Source: Leadbetterella sp035299025
GTDB lineage: Bacteria > Bacteroidota > Bacteroidia > Cytophagales > Spirosomataceae
Direction of reading: 5' to 3'
DNA length: 64,000 bases
NCBI GenBank assembly: GCA_035299025.1
Contig: DATGXK010000014.1
Coordinates: forward strand, 186,001-250,000
Shown: piece by piece, positions 15,624 through 25,256 of the stretch
How the letters are laid out: every line of letters starts with the position of its first letter
Numbering within the stretch: position 1 is the first letter of the stretch
Program-made: the position numbers and the translations under genes
Notes under the pieces: model-generated
Databases searched by the model: none
The model's input: only the letters and a program-made list of their open reading frames with translations
Told to the model about the DNA's origin: nothing

Positions 15624-18600
15624 ATGAAAAAAATTCTTTACCAGATATGCCTTGGCATTTTACTCATTCCATTGGCCATTTCGGCACAGGAAACCAAGCC
15701 ATTAATCAATTCAAAACTCGTCGGTAATATCATCGACCAAAAATCAAAAGAACCCTTAGTCGGGGCTACTGTTCAAATTAAGGGTACAACCCATGCTGTT
15801 ACGACAGATGTCAATGGTAAGTTCTATTTTCAAACAGGCCAGAAATTTCCTTACACACTGGTTATAAGTTTTATAGGTTTCAAAACCAAAGAGGAAATCG
15901 TAAATGAGGAGGCCGTGACTATTCAACTAGAAGAAGACCAAAAACTACTCAATGAAGTGGTGGTAATTGGATACGGTCAACTCTTGAAAAAAGATGTGAC
16001 CGGCTCTATTGAATCAGTGAACTCACAAAGTATTAAGGCAGTACAAACCAGTTTAGACCGGGCTCTGCAAGGAACAGTAGCTGGCGTAAATGTTACCCAA
16101 ACTTCTGGTCAACCAGGCGGTGGAATAAGCGTTAGGGTAAGAGGAGGAAGCTCTATTCAAGGTGGAAACGAGCCATTGTATGTTGTGGATGGATTCCCAA
16201 TTTATAATTCTGACCAAAATGCTGGCGTGGCTAGTGGTTCAAATTCCAACCCTTTAGCATCTATTAATCCGTCTGATATTGAGTCTATTACGGTTTTGAA
16301 GGATGCTTCTTCCACGGCTATTTATGGTTCAAGAGGTGCCAATGGGGTCATCATCATAACCACCAAAAAAGGAAAAACCAATGAGAACAGAGTAAGCTAC
16401 GATGTAAGTTATGGCATTCAAAAACTAAATAACAAGCTGGATTTGTTGGATGCAAAAGGCTTTGCTCGACTGCGAAACGATGCTTTATTTGATTCTGCAC
16501 CAGCAAAAGGTAAATACCAATATTTATCTGAGGAACAAATAAATGCCTTGGGTGCTGGTACAGATTGGCAGGATGAAACATTCAGAAATGCCAAAACTCA
16601 AAATCATCAATTGTCTATTTCTGGCGGAAATCAAAGAACTCGATACGCGATTTCTGGAAACTATTTCAACCAGGATGGCATAATTCGAAACACTGATTTT
16701 AATAGGTACAGTGCCAGAATAAACCTAGACACGGATATCAACAGTAAGGTGAGATTTGGATTGAACCTGACAGGTACAAAAACTACCGCAGACCTGGCTC
16801 CAACTGGCTTAGTATCTGCGATAATTAGTATGCCTGCCACTGCAACTGTATTTGATGCCAATGGAAACTATACACTCAGAAACCCATTTGAAAACATTTT
16901 CTCGAATCCCATAGCAGCATTAAATAAGCGAATTAACAATTCAAACGCATACCGGGTATTGGCCACAACTTATGGCGAATATGATATCATCGACGATTTG
17001 GTATTAAAGGTTTCATTTGGCACTGATATTCAAAACAATCGTGAGAATAGCTATTTGCCCACCTCTATTTTCGAAGGCTTGGCATTGAATGGTGAAGCAA
17101 GAATCGGATATTTTAATTCAAGTTCTTGGCTGAATGAGAACACCTTAACCTACTCGAAAGCCATTCAAAATAAGCATTTTTTCAATATTTTAGCTGGATA
17201 TACCCAACAACGCAATACCAGAGAAATAGTAAGTACGGGTTCACAAAATTTTGTAACCGACGCACTGACTTACAATGCTTTGCAAAGTGGTAACACCCCT
17301 TTAACACCGGTATCCTCATCAAATACTTGGGCCTTAAATTCTTATTTGGGAAGAGTAAATTACAATTTCGAAGGTAAATATTTCGCAACGGCCAGTATTC
17401 GTTCGGATGGATCATCTCGTTTTGGTGTAAACAACAAATGGGGTTATTTTCCATCAGCTGCTTTGGCCTGGCAAGTGAGTAAGGAGAATTTCTTCTCACC
17501 ACTTTCTGCTGCTATCAACAGTCTGAAAATCAGAGCTTCTTATGGCTCTACTGGTAATCAAGAAATCGGAGAGTATCAGTCGCTTTCCACCTTAGAAAGT
17601 GTAAAGTATATTTTTGGGGATCAAATTGTTACAGGATTTAGGCCCTCAAGAATCGCAAGTAGCTTTTTGGGATGGGAGCAAACGAATCAATTTGATGGGG
17701 GATTGGACTTCGGCATTTTGAAAAACAGACTTTTCTTAACCTTAGATCTTTATCAAAAAATCACCTCTAATTTATTGTTGGATGTTCAGATTCCATACAC
17801 TAGCGGGCATACTTCTTCCCTGCAAAACTTTGGATCGGTTAGAAACAGAGGCTTAGAAATAGGTGCAAATACACAGTTGGGTAGCGGGGCATTTTCTTGG
17901 TCATCAAACTTCAACATAGCCTTCAATAAAAACGAAGTTATTCAAATAGGCAATGGAGCATCATTTTATACTTTCGGAAACTATATCGTGAAAGTGGGCG
18001 AGCCATTGGGTAGTTTTTATGGAGCGGTTACTGATGGTGTTTTACAAAAATCCGATATTGAAGCCAAGGGAAAACTGACTGGCAATGCTGTACCTAAAGC
18101 TGGTGATAGACTTTATAAAGACATCAATGGTGACGGAACATTTACCACTGCGGCTGATAGAACGACGATCGGAACTGCTCAACCAAAATTTACCGGAGGG
18201 TTTAATAATACTTTTAATTACAAAGGTTTTGAGTTAAATGTGCTTTTTCAAGGGTCTTATGGTAACAAAATCTTAAACGGCAATGGTCAATCTTTGGAGC
18301 TTTTTAATGGCCAACAAAACGCTTCCATTGTTGCCTTAGACAGATGGACGGAAACAAATCCCAGCACCACCATTCCTCGTGCAAAGCTAGATCCTGCTCC
18401 AGTTTTCTCAGATAGGTATGTGGAGGACGGATCATTTTTAAGAGCCAAAAACGTAAGCTTCACCTATAGCTTGCCAAAACCACTTTTGGAAAAAGCAAAA
18501 ATAGAAGCAGTCAGAATCAGATTGTCTGGGCAGAATCTATGGACATTGACAAATTACACAGGTTTTGATCCAGAAGTTACGAACGGTAGCTCTATCTCGC

Positions 18601-18668
18601 CTGGAACCGACAGTGGTATCTATCCAACCTCCAAAACCTATTCTTTGGGCTTAAATCTAACTTTCTAA
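15624..18668 (+). CDS. SusC/RagA-family TonB-linked outer-membrane transporter
   Basis: 1014 residues, normal SusC length. Signal peptide MKKILYQICLGILLIPLAIS (cleaved after AISA). CarboxypepD_reg-like domain ~30-115, plug ~120-240 (VVIGYGQLLKKDVTGSIESV, VRGGSSIQGGNEPLYVVDG, TVLKDASSTAIYGSRGANGV), then the barrel, ending SLGLNLTF with the terminal aromatic residue. SusC pairs with SusD to import bulky ligands through the outer membrane using TonB energy. The adjacent SusD, sulfatase and FGE genes suggest a sulfated organic ligand. Preceded by a Cys leader ORF and conserved RNA element. Confidence 0.95.
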   Translation: MKKILYQICLGILLIPLAISAQETKPLINSKLVGNIIDQKSKEPLVGATVQIKGTTHAVTTDVNGKFYFQTGQKFPYTLVISFIGFKTKEEIVNEEAVTIQLEEDQKLLNEVVVIGYGQLLKKDVTGSIESVNSQSIKAVQTSLDRALQGTVAGVNVTQTSGQPGGGISVRVRGGSSIQGGNEPLYVVDGFPIYNSDQNAGVASGSNSNPLASINPSDIESITVLKDASSTAIYGSRGANGVIIITTKKGKTNENRVSYDVSYGIQKLNNKLDLLDAKGFARLRNDALFDSAPAKGKYQYLSEEQINALGAGTDWQDETFRNAKTQNHQLSISGGNQRTRYAISGNYFNQDGIIRNTDFNRYSARINLDTDINSKVRFGLNLTGTKTTADLAPTGLVSAIISMPATATVFDANGNYTLRNPFENIFSNPIAALNKRINNSNAYRVLATTYGEYDIIDDLVLKVSFGTDIQNNRENSYLPTSIFEGLALNGEARIGYFNSSSWLNENTLTYSKAIQNKHFFNILAGYTQQRNTREIVSTGSQNFVTDALTYNALQSGNTPLTPVSSSNTWALNSYLGRVNYNFEGKYFATASIRSDGSSRFGVNNKWGYFPSAALAWQVSKENFFSPLSAAINSLKIRASYGSTGNQEIGEYQSLSTLESVKYIFGDQIVTGFRPSRIASSFLGWEQTNQFDGGLDFGILKNRLFLTLDLYQKITSNLLLDVQIPYTSGHTSSLQNFGSVRNRGLEIGANTQLGSGAFSWSSNFNIAFNKNEVIQIGNGASFYTFGNYIVKVGEPLGSFYGAVTDGVLQKSDIEAKGKLTGNAVPKAGDRLYKDINGDGTFTTAADRTTIGTAQPKFTGGFNNTFNYKGFELNVLFQGSYGNKILNGNGQSLELFNGQQNASIVALDRWTETNPSTTIPRAKLDPAPVFSDRYVEDGSFLRAKNVSFTYSLPKPLLEKAKIEAVRIRLSGQNLWTLTNYTGFDPEVTNGSSISPGTDSGIYPTSKTYSLGLNLTF

Positions 18669-18678
18669 ACTTAAAATC

Positions 18679-20127
18679 ATGAAAAATAAAATCATAATAG
18701 CTTTAATATCAATAAGTACGCTTGCTTGTAACTCACTAGAGGAGGTACCGCTGGGTTTGGTTTCATCCGCGACTTTTTACAAAAGCGATAAGGATGCTGA
18801 TGCGGCGGTAATAGCGGTTTACAATGCCATCAACAACGGTCAGCATACACTTTACAATCGATTGATACAGATAGGTACCGAAATGGCAACCGATGACTAT
18901 GAGGCTGGACCGAGAGCGAGGAATGCACACGTAAGGGCTTTGTCTGGTCTTACCCATGATCCATCCAACGACCGAATGTTGGAGTTGTGGAGACAGAGCT
19001 ACGATGGCATTAATAGAGCCAATATTGCCATCGATAACATAGCAGGTAATGCGGCATTAAACCCACAAAAAGCCAAAGACCTTGTGAATGAAGCCAAGTT
19101 TTTAAGAGGTTTGCTATATTTTAATTTAGTTAGATGGTTTGGCGGTGTGCCTTTGGTGCTGCATGAAACCACCACTTTAGATGCAACTTCGTTGAATGTA
19201 TCAAATGCTACAGAGCCCGCTGTTTATGAACAAATTATAAATGATTTGACAGATGCGGAGGCTTTGCCAATTCCAGGAAAAGAAACCATAAAAGGAAGAG
19301 CGACAGCTGGTGCGGCGAAAAGTTTGTTGTCAAAAGTGTATCTAACGCAGAAAAATTGGGCAAAAGCTGCCGAAAAAAGCAAAGAAGTCATAGACAGTGG
19401 CTGGTATGATTTATTTGCCAACTATGCCGATGTGTACAATGTGGCCACCAAAAATGGTAAAGAACATATATTTTCGGCTCAATCTAAAGGCCTTACCAAT
19501 TGGAACGGCAACATGTTGGCAGGTTCTTCGGCACCTTTTGTAGTGCCAGGCATTACGGGTGATTATGCCGATGCCCTGCACAAAGAAGGAAAACTATTTG
19601 AGGCTTTTGCAGAAACAGATAAACGCAAATACATCACTTTTGGAGTAGAATTTGTGAGTCCAACGGATGGAAAAACTTACAAAACCGACCCGCATTTTAA
19701 TAAGTATTTTGATCCAGCTATACCTACGACGCCTTATCAATCTTCTAAAAACACCCCAATCATTAGGTTTTCGGAGGTTTTATTGATTCATGCCGAAGCA
19801 CTGAATGAGCAAAATTCAGGTCCTAATGACCAAGCTTATTCCGCTATTGATAGAGTTAGAACACGTGCCGGAATTCCGTTGTTAAAAACGATTTCGCCTA
19901 GTTTAAGTCAGGCAGATTTTCGTGAGGCAGTTTTTGAGGAAAGAAGGAAAGAACTGGTTTTTGAGTATCAACGTTGGTTTGATTTGGCCAGGAGAGGTGC
20001 AGATTATTACGTTGCTAAATTAAAAGCAGCAGGAAAGACCAATGCACAAACCAAACACATTCACTTTCCAATTCCTCAAAGAGAATTAGACCTCAATCCA
20101 AATCTTAAGCAGGTGGCAGGTTGGTAA
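18679..20127 (+). CDS. RagB/SusD-family substrate-binding lipoprotein
   Basis: 482 residues, 10 bp after SusC. Lipoprotein signal MKNKIIIALISISTLAC. SusD TPR-rich fold: KDADAAVIAVYNAIN, LWRQSYDGINRANIAIDNI, AKFLRGLLYFNLVRWFGGVPLV, and the C-terminal FREAVFEERRKELVFEYQRWFDL and FPIPQRELDLNPNLKQ blocks. It forms the lid over the SusC barrel and captures the substrate at the cell surface. Ligand specificity cannot be read from sequence; context suggests a sulfated compound. Confidence 0.95.
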   Translation: MKNKIIIALISISTLACNSLEEVPLGLVSSATFYKSDKDADAAVIAVYNAINNGQHTLYNRLIQIGTEMATDDYEAGPRARNAHVRALSGLTHDPSNDRMLELWRQSYDGINRANIAIDNIAGNAALNPQKAKDLVNEAKFLRGLLYFNLVRWFGGVPLVLHETTTLDATSLNVSNATEPAVYEQIINDLTDAEALPIPGKETIKGRATAGAAKSLLSKVYLTQKNWAKAAEKSKEVIDSGWYDLFANYADVYNVATKNGKEHIFSAQSKGLTNWNGNMLAGSSAPFVVPGITGDYADALHKEGKLFEAFAETDKRKYITFGVEFVSPTDGKTYKTDPHFNKYFDPAIPTTPYQSSKNTPIIRFSEVLLIHAEALNEQNSGPNDQAYSAIDRVRTRAGIPLLKTISPSLSQADFREAVFEERRKELVFEYQRWFDLARRGADYYVAKLKAAGKTNAQTKHIHFPIPQRELDLNPNLKQVAGW

Positions 20128-20166
20128 TTATAATATTTTGGACTCGATTATTTAAAACATATAAAA

Positions 20167-21837
20167 ATGAAAAAAACATTTATAATATTTACTACCATTT
20201 TGAGTCTTACAATTGCGACTCAAGCACAAAAAAAGTCAAAAGTTCAGGAAGTTAAGCCAGAAAGTCGTCCTAATGTTATACTGATTATGGTGGACGATAT
20301 GGGATATTCAGACCTCGGCATTTATGGTTCTGAAATTGCTACGCCCAATTTGGATAAATTGGCGAGGCAAGGTCTTCGTTTGCGTGAATTTTATAACAAC
20401 TCCATCTGTGCACCAACGCGTGCCTCTTTGTTGACAGGGCAATATCAACATAAGGCTGGAGTCGGATATTTTGACGTCAACCTCGGTTTGCCGGCATACC
20501 AAGGCTTTTTAAACAAAGAGTCTTTGACTTTGGGGGAGGTTTTTCGTTCGGGTGGTTATAGCACCTTATTGTCTGGGAAATGGCATGTTGGAGACGATAG
20601 TCTTAGCTGGCCAAAGCAACGAGGTTTTGATAAATTCTATGGAATCCTGAAAGGTGGAGCCAATTACTTCAACACAAAGCCGCTTTACATTGGTGGTCAA
20701 AGTGGGTATCCAGTTACCCTGTTAAAAGATAATGTTAGACAATATCCAGCAGATGATTCTTACTATTTTACTGATGAGATAGGCAAAAACGCAATTGAGT
20801 TTTTACAGGAACAAAACAATGAAAAGAAACCATTTTTTTTGTACCTAGCATTTACAGCACCGCATTGGCCACTTCAAGCTAAGCCCGAAGACATCGCTAA
20901 ATACAAAGGCAAGTTCGATAAAGGGTGGGATGCATTGAGGGAAGTAAGAATAAATAAACTCAAAGAAAATGGCATTCTTTTACCTAGCCAAACCATAGCT
21001 GCCCGTGATCCTGAAGTCCCGGAATGGGATAAGTTAACTTGGGATGAGAAGGATTTTTGGAAGAAAAAAATGGAAGTTTATGCTGCTATGGTAGACAACA
21101 TGGACCAAAACGTAGGCAAAGTATTAGAAAAACTGAAAGAGCTTAAAAAAGATGAGAACACTTTAATTATTTTCATTTCTGACAATGGAGCTCAGGGTGG
21201 TTTTAATACCTACAATCCTTTAAGAAGAGGAAGAGTTGTAAACGCCGGTCCTATTGGCACCTCAGGTTCATTTGACTATCAAGAACAAAACTGGGCATAC
21301 TTATCCAACACTCCACTTCGTCAGTACAAAAATAATATGCATGAAGGTGGATTCAGTTCTCCATTTATTGCTTGGTTTCCTTCCAAAATCAAGGCTGGTA
21401 GAATAGACAAAGGCACAGGTCATTTGATAGATCTCGCTCCAACTTTTTATGATTTAGCGGGAATAAAGTATCCTGAAAACTACAATGGTATCAAAACCAA
21501 CCCACTGGCTGGGAAAAGTTTGTTGCCAGTATTGTTTGGAGATGCTTCTGAAGTAAATAGGGGTGAACCAATTTTCTGGGAAAGAGCAGGAAACCGTGCG
21601 GTAAGAGATGGCAAATGGAAGATTGTTTCTACTTATCCAGCTTACAAATGGGAGCTGTACGATTTAGAGAACGACCGTGGAGAAACCAAAGATTTGGCAG
21701 AAACTCATCCTGATGTGGTAAACAGATTGTCAACTTCTTATAACCAATGGGCAGAAAAAACTGGTGTGGTAGAATACAGTAAAATTCGTCCAGGAAATGA
21801 ACTAATACCTGGAGCTGCGGCACGAAGAAATCAATAA
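20167..21837 (+). CDS. arylsulfatase-type sulfatase
   Basis: 556 residues with signal peptide (residues 1-20, ending TQAQ). Type I sulfatase: NVILIMVDDMGYSDLG carries metal ligands D43-D44; C81 in SICAPTRASLLTG is the C-x-P-x-R Cys turned into formylglycine; GKWHVGD and FISDNGAQGG complete the metal site. The overall form resembles AtsA-like arylsulfatases. It hydrolyses sulfate esters and releases inorganic sulfate in the periplasm. It is last in the FGE-SusC-SusD-sulfatase unit and its activator is encoded with it. Followed by a strong terminator. Confidence 0.93.
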   Translation: MKKTFIIFTTILSLTIATQAQKKSKVQEVKPESRPNVILIMVDDMGYSDLGIYGSEIATPNLDKLARQGLRLREFYNNSICAPTRASLLTGQYQHKAGVGYFDVNLGLPAYQGFLNKESLTLGEVFRSGGYSTLLSGKWHVGDDSLSWPKQRGFDKFYGILKGGANYFNTKPLYIGGQSGYPVTLLKDNVRQYPADDSYYFTDEIGKNAIEFLQEQNNEKKPFFLYLAFTAPHWPLQAKPEDIAKYKGKFDKGWDALREVRINKLKENGILLPSQTIAARDPEVPEWDKLTWDEKDFWKKKMEVYAAMVDNMDQNVGKVLEKLKELKKDENTLIIFISDNGAQGGFNTYNPLRRGRVVNAGPIGTSGSFDYQEQNWAYLSNTPLRQYKNNMHEGGFSSPFIAWFPSKIKAGRIDKGTGHLIDLAPTFYDLAGIKYPENYNGIKTNPLAGKSLLPVLFGDASEVNRGEPIFWERAGNRAVRDGKWKIVSTYPAYKWELYDLENDRGETKDLAETHPDVVNRLSTSYNQWAEKTGVVEYSKIRPGNELIPGAAARRNQ

Positions 21838-21853
21838 CCCCTAAACCTATACC

Positions 21854-21889
21854 GAGGGAGAACGATTTATTTCTTCTCCCTCTTTTTTG
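21854..21889 (+). terminator. rho-independent terminator of the sulfatase operon
   Basis: GAGGGAGAA (21854-21862) and TTCTCCCTC (21874-21882) form a perfect 9-bp stem followed by TTTTTTG, 17 bp after the sulfatase stop. Confidence 0.9.
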
Positions 21890-22016
21890 TTATTTTTTAG
21901 AAAAAGGAGCATGTGTTTCGCATTACAATTTGTTCAGCTTTGAGTCATGACGGTGCTTTAATGCAAAAGTGACTAATGTGCAAATTGGAGTATTCAATTG
22001 AAAAACGATAAATAAG

Positions 22017-22066
22017 ATATCCAAATCATCCAACGATGAGCCTACGGAATATGATGATTTGGATAT
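22017..22066. repeat. 14-bp perfect inverted repeat with 22-bp loop
   Basis: ATATCCAAATCATC (22017-22030) and GATGATTTGGATAT (22053-22066). It lies after the sulfatase terminator and before the next promoter, with no T-run on either side. It could be a backup terminator, a binding site or a remnant of a small element. The rest of 21890-22110 holds no gene. Confidence 0.55.
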
Positions 22067-22110
22067 TTATTAATAATAAATCGTAAGAGTTGAAATTTTC
22101 TTGATTTACT

Positions 22111-22143
22111 CTATTAAATATATAGACTAAGTATTTATATTTG
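22111..22143 (+). promoter_or_regulatory. promoter with Rrf2-type candidate operator, thioredoxin-fold gene
   Basis: CTATTAAATATATAGACTAA (from 22111) keeps the CTA...TAGACTAA skeleton of the 8049 and 32639 operators. The -7 box TATATTTG is at 22136-22143, so the operator is 6 bp closer to it than in those two promoters. Confidence 0.5.
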
Positions 22144-22163
22144 TATTCAAACAATTACACTTC

Positions 22164-23375
22164 ATGAAAAAAACACTTGTATTTTTAATGGTTTTGGGTT
22201 CTTTAATACAAACTATTGCTCAAACGAAACTTCAGAGAGGTCTTTGGCGAGGAACTTTTTCTATTTTCGCTGGAAACGAATCACCGTTTAATCTTGAAAT
22301 TACTGACAAAGACGTTTTCCTGCTAAACGCTTCTGAGCGATTTGAATTGAAAAATTATCAAGTTAAAGGCGATTCTATTTTCATTCCAATAGATATTTTC
22401 GATGCAGTATTAAAAGCTAAAATAGTGACTAATTCGTCTATAACGGGTGTTTTGAAGAAGTACAATTCCACCACGCCGGATGTTCCATTCAAGGCAGTTG
22501 CTGGTAAAAAGTATCGTTTTTTCGAAGAGCCGACTGAGGCAAATGTTAGCCTGCAAGGTAACTGGGATTTTTTGATTGGAACCTCGGGTAACAAAACCGT
22601 GGGAGTTTTTAACCAAACAGGAAGCAAGCTTACTGGAACCATTCTTAGCACTACCGGAGATTATCGTTTTTTCGAAGGATCTGTAAAAGGTAACGAGTTC
22701 TTCTTGTCTGCATTTAGTGGCTCAAGTCCGTCGTTAATAAAAGGCTCAATAAATGGCGATGAACTTATAGCCGAAATCATCGGATTAAGAGGAAGTCAAA
22801 CAGTGAAAGGCACAAGAAATGCCAAAGCAGCTTTACCAAATGCCTATACTTTGACAAACCTCAAAGAAGGAGCTGAGTTTAATTTTAGTTTTCCAGATGC
22901 TTTTACTGGGAAAATAGTTACTCTGAAGGACGAAAAATACAAAGGAAAGGCTGTAATTGTAACGATTTTGGGTTCATGGTGTCCAAACTGTTTGGATGAG
23001 GCTTTGTTCCTTTCGCCATGGTACAAGGCCAATAAGGCCAGAGGAATAGAAATCATTGGATTGTCTTACGAACGTAAGAATGACCCAGTATTTGCAAAAA
23101 CAAGGCTCGAAGCTCTTAAGACACGATTTGATATAAATTATGATATACTTTTTTGTGGTTTGGCAGACAAAAACAATGTAGCTGAATCACTTCCAGCTTT
23201 AAGTAATTTTCTCTCTTTCCCAACAACGATTTACATAGATAAAAATGGAAAGGTTCGCAAAATCCATACTGGATATTCTGGGCCTGCCACGGGTAAATAT
23301 TATGAAGAATTTGTAAAGGAATTCAATGAGGAAGTCAATAATTTGTTGAACCCCGATAACTCAGCAAAACTCTAA
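22164..23375 (+). CDS. secreted TlpA-like thioredoxin-fold protein
   Basis: 403 residues; signal peptide MKKTLVFLMVLGSLIQTIA. The first ~230 residues are beta-rich (SLQGNWDFLIG, FFEGSVKGNEFFLSAFSG) as in TlpA-type proteins of this phylum with an N-terminal domain. The C-terminal thioredoxin domain has GSWCPNCLDEA with the CxxC near residues 273-276 and the cis-Pro region FPTTIYIDKNGKV. It is likely a periplasmic disulfide reductase. Its promoter shares the operator with the sulfur genes, and it is 10 bp from chrA. Confidence 0.8.
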   Translation: MKKTLVFLMVLGSLIQTIAQTKLQRGLWRGTFSIFAGNESPFNLEITDKDVFLLNASERFELKNYQVKGDSIFIPIDIFDAVLKAKIVTNSSITGVLKKYNSTTPDVPFKAVAGKKYRFFEEPTEANVSLQGNWDFLIGTSGNKTVGVFNQTGSKLTGTILSTTGDYRFFEGSVKGNEFFLSAFSGSSPSLIKGSINGDELIAEIIGLRGSQTVKGTRNAKAALPNAYTLTNLKEGAEFNFSFPDAFTGKIVTLKDEKYKGKAVIVTILGSWCPNCLDEALFLSPWYKANKARGIEIIGLSYERKNDPVFAKTRLEALKTRFDINYDILFCGLADKNNVAESLPALSNFLSFPTTIYIDKNGKVRKIHTGYSGPATGKYYEEFVKEFNEEVNNLLNPDNSAKL

Positions 23376-23385
23376 AATTGCAAAA

Positions 23386-24525
23386 ATGAACGGCCAATAC
23401 GCATTAAGGGATCTGGTACTATATTTTTTAAAACTTGGTACAATTGGCTTTGGTGGTCCTGCGGCATTAATATCATTCATGCACCGTGACTTGGTAGAAA
23501 ATAAGTCTTGGATTTCTGAACAGGACTATAAGGAAGGTTTGGCTTTAGCACAGCTCGCTCCAGGTCCTTTAGCTGCACAGCTGGCCATTTATCTGGGGTT
23601 TGTACATTATAGAGTTTTAGGAGCTACCTTGGTGGGTTTGGCTTTTGTATTACCTTCATTTTTTATGGTAGTTTTGCTTGGCTACGTCTACACTTTATAT
23701 GGAGGGCTTTCTTGGATTCAAGCAGTCTTTTATGGTATAAGTGCGGCCGTTATTGGAATTATCGGTTTGAGCTCTTATAAATTGGTTACAAAATCTGTTG
23801 GTAAAGATTACTTTTTATGGGCAATATTTGTCGTAACGGCTTTATTTACAATTTACACCGAATCCGAAAGTGTTTGGTTGTTTTTGGTGGGAGGTTTGGC
23901 ATATATGATGTATAAATTACCTCCAAAATTCGTAAAGTCCAATACTTTTACTCCAGTAGGCCTTGGAATACTCAGTTTGAGCAGCTCAGAATCCGATATT
24001 TTGGTGAAAATAGCAATTTTTTTTGCAAAAGCCGGAGCTTTCGTTTTCGGAAGTGGGCTTGCCATTGTGCCGTTTTTGTATTCAGGTGTTGTTAAGGAAT
24101 ATCATTGGTTAAACGAGAAACAATTTCTGGACGCTGTAGCGGTAGCTATGATTACGCCTGGTCCAGTAGTCATAACAGTGGGATTTATAGGCTATCTGGT
24201 GATGGGATTCAAAGGAGCTGTAGTTGCCGCTTTGGCAACTTTCTTACCTTGCTACCTATTTACAGTTTTGCCAGCACCTTATTTTAAAAAATATGGAGGT
24301 TTACCGAGCATCAAAAGTTTTGTAAGTGGTATCACGGCAGCCGCAGTGGGTGCTATTTCTGGGGCTGTAATCATTTTGGCAAAGAGATCATTGACAGATT
24401 TCAATACGATTTTGATAGCCCTTTTAACAATATTTGTTCTCTGGAAATATAAAAAAGTTCAGGAGCCTGTGGTCATATTGGTTGCGGCCTTATTGGGTTA
24501 TCTACTGCGACTGTTTAGTTTCTAA
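23386..24525 (+). CDS. chrA: ChrA-family (CHR) ion transporter
   Basis: 379 residues with two homologous halves of about six membrane segments each, as in long-chain ChrA. Signature LKLGTIGFGGPAALISFMHR at the start and LAQLAPGPLAAQLAIYLG in half 1, repeated as FFAKAGAFVFGSGLAIVPF and VAMITPGPVVITVGFIGY in half 2. ChrA exports chromate, an analogue of sulfate. In this sulfur setting it may move sulfate or another oxyanion rather than protect against chromate (inference). It probably shares a transcript with the upstream thioredoxin-fold gene. Confidence 0.88.
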   Translation: MNGQYALRDLVLYFLKLGTIGFGGPAALISFMHRDLVENKSWISEQDYKEGLALAQLAPGPLAAQLAIYLGFVHYRVLGATLVGLAFVLPSFFMVVLLGYVYTLYGGLSWIQAVFYGISAAVIGIIGLSSYKLVTKSVGKDYFLWAIFVVTALFTIYTESESVWLFLVGGLAYMMYKLPPKFVKSNTFTPVGLGILSLSSSESDILVKIAIFFAKAGAFVFGSGLAIVPFLYSGVVKEYHWLNEKQFLDAVAVAMITPGPVVITVGFIGYLVMGFKGAVVAALATFLPCYLFTVLPAPYFKKYGGLPSIKSFVSGITAAAVGAISGAVIILAKRSLTDFNTILIALLTIFVLWKYKKVQEPVVILVAALLGYLLRLFSF

Positions 24526-24563
24526 ATCAATAATTGTTTCAATCATATTATATAAAGGTTTGT

Positions 24564-24600
24564 AAGACAAGAGCATGATATTTTTCGTGCTTTTTGTCTT
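24564..24600 (+). terminator. hairpin after chrA, probable terminator
   Basis: AAGACAA and TTGTCTT (24564-24570 / 24594-24600) enclose AGCATGA / TCGTGCT, giving a long stem with a TATTTT loop and a T-run in its right arm, 39 bp after the chrA stop. The remaining bases to 24685 show no gene. Confidence 0.6.
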
Positions 24601-24685
24601 TCTTAAAAGATAAAGCACGTGAAAACACACTTAGAAAGTATAAGATCCAATAACATTTTTAATAACATATAAAGTAGAATAATCA

Positions 24686-25240
24686 ATGAGCAAATACTTA
24701 ATAATTCCAGGTTATAAAGGGTCAGATGACATGCACTGGCAGACTTTGTGGCAAAGCGGTCCGCTATTTAATAGTGAGAGAATAGAGTTTGAGGACAATT
24801 TATCTTTAAAAAAAGGTGATTGGGTAAAGCCCATCCTGCAAAAATTGATAAATTCTGATGAAAAATATACAATTATTGCTCACAGTTTGGGCTGTTTGGC
24901 GTTTGTTCACACTTATGCCAAATATGTCATCAAAAATGTGAACGCTGCTCTTTTGGTAGCTCCTCCAGATGTAGAACAGAATTCCTATGCACTCTTTTTG
25001 AGTGACTTTGCACCCATTCCAAAGTTCGAATTTGATATTCCTACATTTGTGGTCGCCAGCACCTCTGATCCATATTGCACAATACGCCGAGCAGAAAATA
25101 TTGCAGATTATTGGAACAGTACATTCATCAATATCGGTGACAAGGGGCACATAAACAGTGCCTCCCGATTAGGCTCTTGGCCGAATGGTTTGAGGTTTTT
25201 ACAGCAGTTAGAAAAAGAAAATTCAATATTATTTCATTAA
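24686..25240 (+). CDS. RBBP9/YdeN-family serine alpha/beta hydrolase
   Basis: 184 residues, cytoplasmic. The RBBP9 pattern is clear: YLIIPGYKGSDDMHWQTLWQ at the start, IIAHSLGCLAFVH with nucleophile S67, LLVAPPDVE, VVASTSDPYC with the Asp, and GDKGHINSASRLGSWP with the His. These are small serine hydrolases of uncertain substrate. It starts a tight run of co-directed genes (16 bp to the peroxiredoxin). No TAnnTTTG box in its upstream region is clear; TATAAAGGTTTG near 24550 is a poor match. Confidence 0.85.
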   Translation: MSKYLIIPGYKGSDDMHWQTLWQSGPLFNSERIEFEDNLSLKKGDWVKPILQKLINSDEKYTIIAHSLGCLAFVHTYAKYVIKNVNAALLVAPPDVEQNSYALFLSDFAPIPKFEFDIPTFVVASTSDPYCTIRRAENIADYWNSTFINIGDKGHINSASRLGSWPNGLRFLQQLEKENSILFH

Positions 25241-25256
25241 AAAAATAAATAAAATT

